A stretch of DNA of 64,000 nt from the NCBI GenBank assembly GCA_028751875.1, contig CM054157.1, forward strand, positions 48,889,482-48,953,481, given 5' to 3'. Positions 40,832 through 53,625 of the stretch are shown piece by piece. The position numbers and the translations under genes were made by a program. Positions within the stretch are counted from its first letter, which is position 1; each line of letters starts with the position of its first letter. Below the pieces are notes generated by a model that was not told the origin of the DNA, ran no database searches, and was given only the letters and a program-made list of their open reading frames with translations. This stretch comes from Rapana venosa (Eukaryota; Mollusca; Gastropoda; Neogastropoda; Muricidae).

Positions 40832-43800
40832 CGTGTGTTACACAAAATTATTCAGCGCACGTAAAAGAACCCACGGCAACAAGAGAGTTGTCCCTGGCAA
40901 AATTCTTAGAAAAAAGCCACTCTGATAGGGAAACAAATACAGTTGCAGACCAAAAAAAAAAGAAAAAAAAGGGTGGCGCTGTTCTTGTGGTGACCCGCTC
41001 TCCCCGGGGAGAGCAGCCCGAATTTCACGTAGAGAAATCTCGTGACTTAAAGTGGTATAAATAAACGAAATGAAAAAAATTGTGATTGTCATCTCTGGTA
41101 TATCAAATGCTATTAATGGTTTAATTAGTTTAGTTTGGTTATGTTTGTCTGATTTCTTCTTCTTCTTGGTCAAACGCTCAGACAGCAACTATTGTTGTCT
41201 GTCGTATGAGTGAAAATGTGTCACGCTGCAGTTAGGTGCCTGACAAGTCAGGCCTAGCACATCCAACTTTGGCATGGGAGAGAATTGTTATTTTTTAAGT
41301 CTTTCTGGAAAAAAGGCAGGAGAATGGACCAAGAAGGCAGGAAATAGACAAGAAGGAGGTGGTGACAGGAATTAAAAGAACAAGGCAGAAACAAAGAGAG
41401 GGATAGAAAAGAGGGAATTCCTAGCACAGAATTTCCAGAAGGTAGGGATGCTATTTATACTGAAAGGCCTCCGGCATTCCCATAGGGTCTGGTTTTTATC
41501 TGCTGATTATACAACAGGGGACAATGGGATAGTTCAGTGCTCAGAGCACTCGCTTTCCCCCAGCCAAGGTTAAGCAGCATCAAGCGTGGTTGGGTGACCA
41601 TTTGCGTGCCTCAGCTTCAGTACAGTCCCCCAGTTCACCCAGCTATAAATGGGTACCTGCCCTCTTTAGGGTCAGGAAAGGTAAAGCAGCGAGGGAGAGG
41701 AGATGGGCACCACCCTCAATATGCTGGCCCCTAGAGAAGTTGAGGTCTCCTGCAACCTTATAGGTTATGGGACACCTTTACCTTCTTATACACAAGGAAC
41801 AATTCAGCACTCACCTTCTTGGTTTTCTTTTTCAGAGGCTTGTCGGAATCTGAGCTGGAGTCTTCAGAGGAGATAAACTCTTTGGACTTGAAGTCCCCTC
41901 CAGTACCACCATGCTCCGATTTTCCTGTCGTCTTCTTCGCTGCTTTTCGGGGCGCGGTGTTCTTCTTCGTCTTCTTTTTCTTCTCGGTGCCAGAGTTCTC
42001 GTCATTGTCGGACTGGTCCTTTAGTTTTTCGCGATACTCCGCCATGGCGACTTCGTAGTCGGCTTTGGCTTTTTTGGCTTTTCCATCCCACTCCTGTGAC
42101 AGATTTGAGAACAAGTGAGTAGATTTTGTTGGGGGGTTTTTTCTCCATAAAGCCAAAAATGTTTTCCCCTTTCTAGTGAAATTTGACAGGGGCAGAAGAC
42201 CTTTTGATATTTCAAAATTTTTTGGAGAATCGGCATCAACTTACAAAAATTATAACTTGACATGGGTTGAAGACACTGTTAAGGTATAACATCTTGTAAA
42301 TGTTGGAAGTTAGGACATTTGATGGCAAAAATGAAATTCTTCCCCTAGAACAGAAATATTGCAATTTGAGCATTTCTTCCTTTTAATTTCTGGAATATCA
42401 TGGAAACATCCATCCTCCTCAATAGGAAGCTTAGGGCAAGCGCAACAAGATTTGACAAGAGCAAGGGAACTTTTCTTTTTCTCCATTCCTCAGCTAGAGC
42501 TCTGAGGTTCACCAATAGTAAGATTTTACGTATGCGACTGCTTTTGCCCACCATGAAGGTAGCCACATTCCGACTTCAGGAATAATGTCTAAACACGACA
42601 CAAGTGTGCATGAGTTTTTAAAATGTTGTCATCCGTTCCTACCTGCACCCAAGGGCCTACTTTTCCAAAAGGAGGAATGGGTTTTAACCTGTACTCAATA
42701 TATTCTGCATGCGTCTGCACACATAACCTCGATTTATAGTCTCATCCGAAGGACTTTCAGGGGAGTGGAGTCGACACTGATGTTCACTCCAGGTGAAAAA
42801 ATCTTGAACGAGTGTCTCGGCGGTAGCTTAAACCTGGAATCGATCCTGGACTGTCAGATCCCAAAAGCAACACTCTAACCACCAGGCTATCCCACACAGC
42901 TGTCAGTTTCCCCCCACTTTCAGCCACTATCAGCTTTTATCCATTCCATCCCAGCTGGTGCTAATCATAGCAGGAACTGACCGCACTTGGACTTGGTAAA
43001 AGGAAGGGGCTAATTTTAACACTGGGCCCTGGACCCTTGACTGAGTTATGCTGGATATTTTTATTTTTATTTTTTAAATTTGTATTATTTTATTCTTTTC
43101 TATCAAGGATAATGGAATAAGCACTTATGTGCTTTTTTACATCCAGTCCGCATGTGTATGCGGTTTTGTAAATTCTGTCATCCATTCCCACCGGCACACA
43201 ATGGCCTACTCTTACGAAAAGCGGAACAGGATTTAACATGCGCGCAAGATGTTCTGCGTGCGTTCGCACACGGGGCCTCGGTTTATAGTCTCATCCGAAG
43301 GACATGTTCGCTGTGCCAGTCACCCAGCAAGGAAACTCAAGCAGTCATCATTACAAAAGCACGCAAACGCACACCACTCCACTTGCAAGCCACGCTCACC
43401 GTCTTGTCCTTCAGTTCCTTCCACATCTCTCCACCGATCTTGGTGACCTCCGTGACCGAGATGCCAGGGTTATCCTTCTTGATGCTCTCGCGATGGTCGT
43501 TCAGCCACAGGAAGTAGGCCGACTGCGGTCGCTTGGGGGCGTTGGGGTCTTTCGTGCTCTTCTTCGTCTTGCGTTGCTTTCGAGGCGTCTCAGACTGGTG
43601 ACAGATGAACAGTTTGTATTTTCTTTTTTCTTTTTTTGGGGGAGGGGGGGGTGGGGGAGGTCCTCGGCTAAAACTCCAGAGGTTTCTTTCTTTCTTTATT
43701 TATTCTTTTATATCGTGGATAATGGAATAAGCACTCATGTGCTTTTTTACATCCAGTCCCCGTGTTTATGCGGTTTTGTAAATTTTGTCATCTGTTCCTA

Positions 43801-46741
43801 CCGGCACACAATGGCCTACTCTTCCGAAAAGCGGAACAGGATTTAATGTGTGCGCAAGATGTTCTGCATGTGTTCGCACACGGGGCCTCGGTTTATAGTC
43901 TCATCCGAAGGACTTTTACAAATGGCGAGATTTAGCAAATGCAACTGTTTTAAGGTAGCTGCATTCCGACTTCAGGAATGATGTCAAAACACGACACCTA
44001 TGTGCAGGTTTGGTGGGTTTTTTAACAGTTTTGCCATCCATTCCTAAGGGCACAAGATGGCCTGCTCTTCTGAAACACGGAACAGGTGTTTTACGCATGA
44101 GCAAGATGTTCTGCATGCATTCACATTACTGGGCTTCAGTTAAGTCTCATCCAAAGAACTTTTAGGTGAGTAGACCTGGAGGAGAAGCCTGCATAGTGAG
44201 CTGAGAGACTCCAGCCTGACATGGGAAGAGGCCAAGACCCTTGCCAGAGACAGGAGAAGGTGGAGGGACCCTGTTGAGGCCCTATGCTCCGCTAGGAGCT
44301 ATAAGGACTCAGAAGAAGAAGAAGAAGAAGAAGAAGAAGAGTCAGTACTGATGTTAATTCCTGGGTAAAAATCCCCAAAAAACAGACTCCTATGTGGTGG
44401 CTTGATTCTGGACCGTCAGATCACGAGCGCAACGCTCTAACCACTAGGCTATCCTGCCCCCCCTAACAGTTTGTGTGTTTTGAAGCTTTTGACTCCTGCA
44501 CCTCCCATACCCTTCCCTGGTAGGAGTACTGTATGAAAGCATTCCTGCAAGTGCTTTAGCCTTGTTTTACACATCTGGATACCATTAGCATGTCCGGCTA
44601 GAGCTATGAGGTTCATCCACAGGTGAGATTTTGCGAATGCGACCGTTTATACCCACCACGAAGGTAGCCACATTCCAACTTCAGGGATGTATGCTGGGTG
44701 TGTTCATGTTTCCGTAACCCACTGACTGCTGACATGAATCATGAGATCTTTAACATGCATCGCATACAAATACGAATACAAACTTTTAATATCTCAAAAG
44801 GGATATCAATGCATATTTGATTTTCTGCATGTGTATACACAAGAAGATAATTAAGGGACTGGCAGGTCTGCACTTGAAGTTGACCTGGGAGATTGTAAAA
44901 ATCCACACCTTTATATTTGCCAGACGCCACCAAGATTCAAACCCAGGACTTCATGGACGCATGCGATTGAAGCCAAACAGTCTTAACCACTCGGCTATAA
45001 CATCCATCACATCCAGTTCATGTCATGTTCCCTTATTTCTATTTTATTTTACAGCCCCAAGGTTCAACGATAGTAAGATTTTGCGTATGCGACCGTTTTT
45101 GCCCACCATGAAGGTAGCTGCATTCCGCCTTTGAGGAATACTCCCTTATAACACTCCATCTCTCCCCCCCACTAACCCCACGATTAGTCTCCCATGGACT
45201 CACCACAGTTTTGGCGGTTTTGGCTTTCTTCTTCTGTTTCCTCTCTTTCTCCTTCTGCAGCTGTTTCCGCTCTTTCTCTCTCGCCCGTCTTTCTTCCGCT
45301 GCGGAAGCGTCGCTGTCCGACCCTGACCCTCCAGTGTAGTCGTAATCGGAATCTTCGGAGGAGGTGGTGGGTGGATTGCTGTCGTACCTGTAACATGCAG
45401 TTGATTATAAGTTGTTGCTGTTGTTGTTGTTGTTGTTGAGCATTCTGAAGCTTAACTCTCAGAGGACGGCTGTCCGCTATAGCGGATCGGTGTAAAGCCA
45501 CGGTTTTAGACGACTCGCTGCTATAGCGGATTTGCTGTTTACAGATTTTTCACATGGTGGTCGCATGATACTATGACTCGTGCACTAAACATAGCTTTGT
45601 GAGCCTGTCCAATGTCAAATGCAGTGCGTTGTCGGGTGATTCCGTGTGTTCCAAGCTTTTTGTTCGCGATTGCAGAGAGTAGCTGACACACCCAGCATTT
45701 TTGCATACATGTCAAAGATGGCGTCAGAAGCAAACTCAGCGCAAAATAGCAGGGATCAGATTAGGTCTCGATGACGGCGTTTTACTAAAGTGCGAGCTTC
45801 AATTTTTTAATATGTACTAACTCAGCATCTTATACATCAGGTCAGAAAATTTCATTTTCTTACTATGTGTTTTGTATTTTTTATGATTTTTTTTACTAAC
45901 CATTACAAATGGGCCGTCTGTGGGGAAAATCAACGGAGAGAATTGGCCATCCTGAGTGAGTTAATTCTCCAAGGTTTATTCAGAACATGCACTCTGACTC
46001 ACTCATCATCCCACCTGGGAATCACTGTGAGACTGTAAGTACACACTGGCTGAGATGTCTGCCTGTATGACTGCTTTTAAGTACATGGCCATATAGGCAG
46101 CCATACTCTGACTTCAGAGCCCACAGCATGTAAATCCTTCGGATGAGACTATAAACCGAGGGCCTGTGTTTGAAGAACGCATGCAGAACATCTTGCGCAC
46201 ACGTTAAATCCTGTTCCGCTTTTCAGAAGAGTAGGCCATTGTGTGCCGGTGGAAACAGATGACAAAATTTACACGACCGCATACACATGGGGACTGGATG
46301 TAAAAAAGCACATGCGTGCTTATTCCATTATCCTCGATATAAAAGAATCCAAGAGCGGTCAGCTCCTGCTATAATCAGCACCAGCTGGGCTGGGATGGAT
46401 AGCGGCCAAGAGTAGCTGAAAGTGGGGGAAACTGACCGCAGCTGTGTGCCTTTCTCAAGATTCAAGCTTCTCTTTCATGAAAAAAAACAAAGCCCAAGGG
46501 GTACATGAAATTTAACAAAAACTACAACTTGGGGATGTGGGCGTGTGAAAAAAACCCTCACAACACAAATTCATTCTGAAAATGAAGAGCACAAATTCTG
46601 GATATGAAAAGTGAAAGAACATTGACACTACAGGAAAGGTATGATAAATCATTGTGATGTTTGGATACATCAACAATCAATTGCACATTTTCTCCCTCTC
46701 TCTCTCTCAGCATATCATGCACAAAGCACAGGCATCTACAT

Positions 46742-46773
<32 letters not shown>

Positions 46774-49700
46774 GAGCGCGCAAACATACACATGCGCAGA
46801 AGGTTGTGCATGCCTGCGTGCTCTCTCTCTCACACACACAATGCGCGCACTCACGTATGCAAGAAACATTTAAAAGAATACACTAAGCAAATAAACATTT
46901 AAATGAAAATATACAATTTCCCACGAGGCAGCTATAGTATACTAGTGTGAGTTGGAACTCCCTGTTGCAAAAGCACAACCAATACCCAGATATTCGCGCG
47001 CATGCACACGCACACTAACGCGCGGGTACAAATCCTTCGGATGAGACTATAAACCGAGGCCCTGTGTGCGAACGCACACAGAACATCTTGCGCATACTTT
47101 AAATCCTGTTCCGTTTTTCTTAAGAGTAGGCCACTGTGTGCCGGTGGGAACAGATGACAGAATTTACAAAACCACAAACACACGGGGACTGGACATCAAA
47201 AAGCACATAAACGCTTATTCCATTATCCTCGATATAAAAGAATAAAATAAATAAACAAAAATAAACTTCAGAGCCATACTCTGACTTCAGAGAAATTGTT
47301 TTCTCCCTTTAAAAGAGAGTACAGGGTAAAGACAATCTCAACATGACATTTCAATGCATAACAACAAGGTAACGTACAGGCCTTGGCTCTTAGCTGACAT
47401 CAGTAACTGACACATCTTTTGGCCTGCACCTCGTCTCTGTTTTCAGATTTAACAATCAAGAAGAGGGAAGGTGGCAGGATGGTTAAGACGTTCACCTGCC
47501 TAACAAGTAAACCGTGAGGTTCTGGGTTCCATTCCCAGCCTTGCCCTTTCTTCCCAGTTTGACAGGAAATTTGAGCTGAATGTCAAAGTCTTTCAGATGA
47601 GGCAAAAAACCGAGGCCCTGTGTGTAAATGCACACAGAACAAAATGCACTTATACTCTACTTGAGATCTTCCCCTGTTATCTGTTCCTACTTTTCAATAG
47701 CTACCATCACCTCCACCACCCCCACCTAAGTGTGTTGTGTACATAAATTTGATATTTGTTTATCTTGATATTTATGGATGGTTGCATGCGTGTGAATGAT
47801 TTGAATGCAAGCACTTTGATTTGTTTACTTAACAAGATTCAGCGCTATATAAATTCCATACATTATTATTATTATTATTATTATTATTATCTTGTGCACC
47901 TGTTAAAAACCTTTTTCCATCTTTCAAAAGAGAAGGTCAATTCATGCCGGTATGAAGAGACGACATTTTTTTTTTTTTTTAACCAAACACGCATGCACAC
48001 AGGTGTCGTGTTCAGCCACCATGCTTGAAGTCGGAATCCAGCTGCCTTAATGATGGGAGGAAAAAACCTCACCACTGGTGAACCTCGGAGCTCTAGCCGA
48101 GAAACAAAAAAAATGTTAAAAAAATTATTTTTTAAAAATTTCTGTTTGAAAGCAACTCACTCTTCAGCAACCTCACTGCCACTCTCTCCAGGATTGAAAG
48201 ATACATCTGGAAAAGACAACAACAAAATTAATGACTGAATAAACTCTTCTGCGCCAAACAAACGGTCAGACAGCAACTAATGTTGTCTGTTATATGAGTG
48301 AAAATGCTTCACACTGCCTTTAAAGCGCCTGACAAGTCAGACCCAGCGTATCCAAGTTCAGAACAAGAGAGAACTGTTATCTTTTAAGTTCTTTCTGGAA
48401 AAAAGGGCAGGAGAATGGACCAGGAAGACAGAAAATAGACAAGAAGGAGGTGACAGGAAGGCAGAAACAAAGAGAGGGATAGAAAAGAGGGAATTCCTGG
48501 CACAGGATTTCCAGAATGTGGGGATGCTGTTTATACTGACAGGCCCCCCGGCATCCTCAGGGGTGAAACTAATACATAACCCCAGGGAGAGCATCCCGAA
48601 TTTCATGCAGAGAAATTGGCTGAGACTGAATGCAGTATAAATACAACATTTTACTATACAACACACTCACACACACACAAATACACACACACATACCCAC
48701 TCCACCCACCCACCCACACAACTGCCCACCCCACCCATTCATCCACCCACACACACAAACACCTACATCTTGCGCACATGTTAAATCCTGTTCCGCTTTT
48801 CGTAAGAGTAGGCCATTGTGTGCCGGTGGGAACAGATGACAGAATTGACAAAACCGCAAACACACGGGGACTGGATGTAGAAAAAAGCACACAAGTGCTT
48901 ATTCCATTATCCTCGATATAAAAGAATAAACAAATAAATAAATAAAAAAGGAGAAGAGTGCTTGTTCCATTATCCTCGATATAAAAGAATAAAATTTAAA
49001 AATTAAATTTAAAAAACTCCCCCCCCCCATCCCCACACCCCAACCTCCCACTCACCTACCCATCCACAACACACACAACCCCCCCCCCCCACCTACCCCC
49101 CCCACTCACTCACCCACACACACACTACCCCCCCCCCCCCCCCCCCCCACTCCCCACACACACAAGCACCCCACACTCAACATCACCTCACCAGAGCTGT
49201 CGTCATCGTCGTCGTCATCGTCCACGAGCCTCTGCTTTCCCTCTCTCTTCATCTTCTCCAGGTAAGCGTCATGGTCGCCCTTGTCTTCGTCGCTGTCCGA
49301 CATTTCTTCGTACGTGACCGAGCCCTTGTCCTGAAAGATCCACAATCTCTTTTTTTTTGTTTTTTTATCTCCCTTCCTTGAGCCTCGTGGACCCGTGCAA
49401 CTGAAATTGAACGGTCTTGTTTATTTTTTATTTTATTTATTCTTTTATATCGAGGATAATGGAATAAGCACTTGTGTGCTTTTTTTTATATCCGGTCCCC
49501 GTGTGTGTGTGCGGATTTGTAAATTCTGTCATCTGTTCCCACCGGCACACAACAGCCTACTCTTACGAAAAGTGGAACAGGATTTAACGTGTGCGCAAGA
49601 TGTTCTGCGTGCGTTCGCACACGGGGCCTCGGTTTATAGTCTCATCTGAAGGACTTAAGCATTCAGCTGCAGTGTCCATCACGTCCAGTTCATTTTATGT

Positions 49701-52700
49701 TCCCTGTTTTGTTTTTTTCTCGTTCCTTGGCTAGAGCTCCGAGGTTCACCAATGGTGAGGTTTTGCATATGTGACCGTTTTTTTGCCCAACATGAAGGTA
49801 ACCGCATTCCAACTTCAGGGACATTCTGAAAGTTTATTCATTTTAAGACAACTTCCCCTAATGAAGGGGAACAAAATGGATGACAAAAGTTACAAAACCG
49901 CATACACATGGGGACTGGATGTAAAAAATAAAAAAAGCACACAAATGCTTATTCCATTATTCTCAACATAAAAGAATAAATAAATAAATAAAGGGGTACA
50001 GTACACAAGCAATAGTAATATGCACATGTTAAAACCCATTCCGCCTTTTGGAAGATGCTATTGCATGCTGGTGAGAACAGATGACAGAATTGTTTTTAAA
50101 CGCATGCGGGGAACAGATGACAGAATTTACGAAACCGCATACACACGGGGACTGGATTGTAAAAAAGCACATAAGTGCTTATTCCATTATTCTTGATATA
50201 AAAATTTTTTTTAAATTTTAAATAATAAAATTAAAGCCTGCACACTCTCTATTAAAGCAGAAAACATCCTCTGAAATCAGAGTATGGCTGTCTATAGGGC
50301 GAGATATTTGAAAACAGTCGTACACACAAACTTCTCATCCAGTGTGTACTTACAGTCTCACAGTGATTCCCAGGTGGGATGATGAGTGAGACAGACAGAC
50401 AGAGTGCATGTTCTGGGTGACTGACCCCCAGGGTGTTAAGCTGGGGAACGCCCAACAAGGAATTAAACAGCAATGACGATACACTCACCAGACTTCCTCC
50501 TATGTTCTTGACTCGCAATTTCTTGCTGGACACGAAGTCATACAGCTTGCCATACTCGTCTCTGCAACAATGAAACAGCACACGTGTTGACATGACTTGA
50601 CTTGACTTGACTTCACACACACACACACCACACACACCCACACCCACAACACCCACACCACACACACCCACATCACACACACCCACAACACACACACACA
50701 TATCCTTCGGATGAGACTATTAACCGAGGCCCTGTGTGCGAACGTAAGTAGAACATCTTGCACACACGTTAAAACCCATTCCGCTTTTCAGCAGAGTCGG
50801 CTATTGTGTGCCGGTGGGAACGGATGACCAAATTTACAAAACTGCATATACATGGGAACTGGATGTACAAAAGCACATGAGCGCTTATTCCATTATCCTC
50901 GAAATAAAAGAATGAATAACACACACACAAGATTTCAAGATTTAATTCGCCTTTGACTCCTCTTGGGCTATGGGAGATTTCAGTAAACAAAATCAACTGT
51001 AACACATATAATTTCTGTTCACTCATCCTGTTTCAATTAGCAATGAACGATTAATACACCTGAATCTAAATAATGAAATCATATTGTTATATAATATATG
51101 GCAACTCACTAATGTACCTTTCCCTTTTAAAACTTTTGCAACTGCAGTAAAATATGCAGTTATTACTTCTTTGCAACACTCCTGACTATGACTTGACAAA
51201 ATTATCCTTTAAAGCCTTTATGACATTACCACATAAACTATCTTTGTCTACAAAAGTCTTGAGTTTCCCAAACAAAGTCGAACCTGTTACACACACCCAC
51301 ACAGTAAGAAGCTTGTGGCCCACATGATTTTCTGTATTTGTGAGAGGATAAAATATCTGAACTGTGAATGAACGTTACACTTTCATATCATGCATGTCCC
51401 CAAAGTCGGAATGCGGCTACCTTAATAAAAGAGAAAAAAAATCCTCTAAAGTTTGAATACAGCTGCCTATATAGACAGGTACTTGAAAAGAGTCAGACAG
51501 GCAAACTTCTCACCCAGTGTGTACTTACAGTCTCACAGTGATTCCCAGGTGGGATGAGTAATTCAGAGTACATATTCTGGGTGACCCCCAGGGTGTTCAG
51601 CGCCTGGGCTTTATCACAGTTCTTGATTAAACCATTGACGCTGGGGGCAACAGCAAAGTGAGAGGCTGTGTGACCAGTGGCTTTCCCACTCATGGAATTC
51701 CACTTTACAGCTTAGTCTTTAGTGATCGACTATGACTCTCTGACTAGGAGGCTTGACTCGCACAGTCCTTATGTGCTGCAGCCCTGGGGGCTGGTTGGCC
51801 TTTGGAGAACATCTCCAATGCTGACTGTCCTTATGCCCACTTGGCCATGAGAGTGGGGATGTACTGTGGGAAAGGCATCTCCACTATAATCAAATTTCTG
51901 CCCAATTTCTGAAACAGCAGCTGCCTCCTCTGCTGTTTTGGAGGTCATCATCGAAAACGACGGACTAACATATAATAATAAGCTGGGGAACACAAAATGA
52001 CAACAAAACAATACCAACAACAAAGAACTACACACTTTTCGATACCAACACAGTTGTAGACAATGACCACCTGCCTTGATGCAGTGGTTAGCACCTTGGG
52101 TTACAAACTGGAAGGTCACGGGTTCAAATCCCATAAGAGTTGTAGGGATTTTTTCTGACTCTGGCCACCTCCTACCCAGAGTGAGTGTGCTGTGGGCTCA
52201 GTGGGAAGACTGGGACCACACAGTCGAGCTTCATCCACTTTAAGGATGAGAGTTTGACAGTGTTGCTTAAATTACCTGACCAACTCTGCAGGTATCTGTA
52301 TCTCTTGGGCCCGTTTCACACCAGGATATAAGATGATAGGAGATATAGATACAGTCCTGTCATGTAGTCTCAATGCAAATGCACTTCCCTAGCAGCATTG
52401 TTACCATCATCCTCATCATCATTGATCATCATGCAATGAAAGAAAATTGTCTCTGATTCACAGAAGATGAGGCTGCAAAAAATAGACATAAAACAGTTGT
52501 AGACAATGCCTGACTTGGTCCCCAAATCAGAGTCGAAGGACAATGTGTTGTGTTGTGGATTGTGCATCAACAATATAAACAAAAATCATACCAACAGCAA
52601 AGATGGAAGGTGGCAGGACGGTTTAGACATCCACCTGCCTAACAAGGAAACCGTGAGGTTCTGGGTTTGACTCCCAAGCCTCGCCTTTTCTTCCCAGTTT

Positions 52701-53591
52701 GACAGGAAAATCAAACTGAATGTCAGGTCTTTGGAAGAGACTCTAAACCAGTCAGACTGGTGCATTTACAGACTTGCGCACGTCAAAAGAACCCACGACA
52801 GTCAAAAGGAGCAGGGAGGTACCTCCCGACTGCCCAGACAAAATTGGTAGGTTCAATTCCTAACTGTATCTCTGAAGTCGGAATACGGCTGTCTTAACAG
52901 CAGGGGAGGGGGGGGAGAGGAAAAAACGGCCACATACACAAAAAATCTCACAATCAGTAAACCTCGGAGCTCTAGCCGAGGAACAAAAAAAACACACACA
53001 CAACAAACCAAAGAAAACAACCAGCAAAGAGCGACATACTTTTCGATGCCGACAAAGTTGTAGACAGTGCCTGACTTGGTCTCCACGTCAAAGTCGAAGG
53101 ATCGCGTGTTGCCAGCGCTGCGGCCAAAGTTCACCCCCAGGATCTCATCGAAGCGAATGTGCATGGGAGGCTTGTGCACGAAGATGAATCCTCGCTCCAG
53201 AGGATAGAGCAGACCTGTGGCTGCCTTGTAGGAACAAGCAATGGCCTGAGTTCCTGAATGGCTGTGTGACACACACATATGGTAAAAAGGTAAAGGTGTC
53301 CCATAACCTATGTGGTCGTAGGGGAGCGAGGCGTCAGAAACCTCACTCCTCTAGGGGCCAGCATATTGAGGGCAGCACCCATCTCCTCTCCCTCGCTGCT
53401 TTACCTTCCCTGACCCTAAAGAGGGCAGGTACCCATTTACAGCTGGGTGAACTGGGGGACTGTACTTGAAGCCAGGTGCACAAGATGAAAAGGCATGAAA
53501 ATTTGGTAAACGTGTAGAATATAATGCATACACTTATGAAAGGTTTAAGGATAACACCAGCTCACTATCCCAAGTTTATAACTTGCCCTAT

Positions 53592-53625
<34 letters not shown>

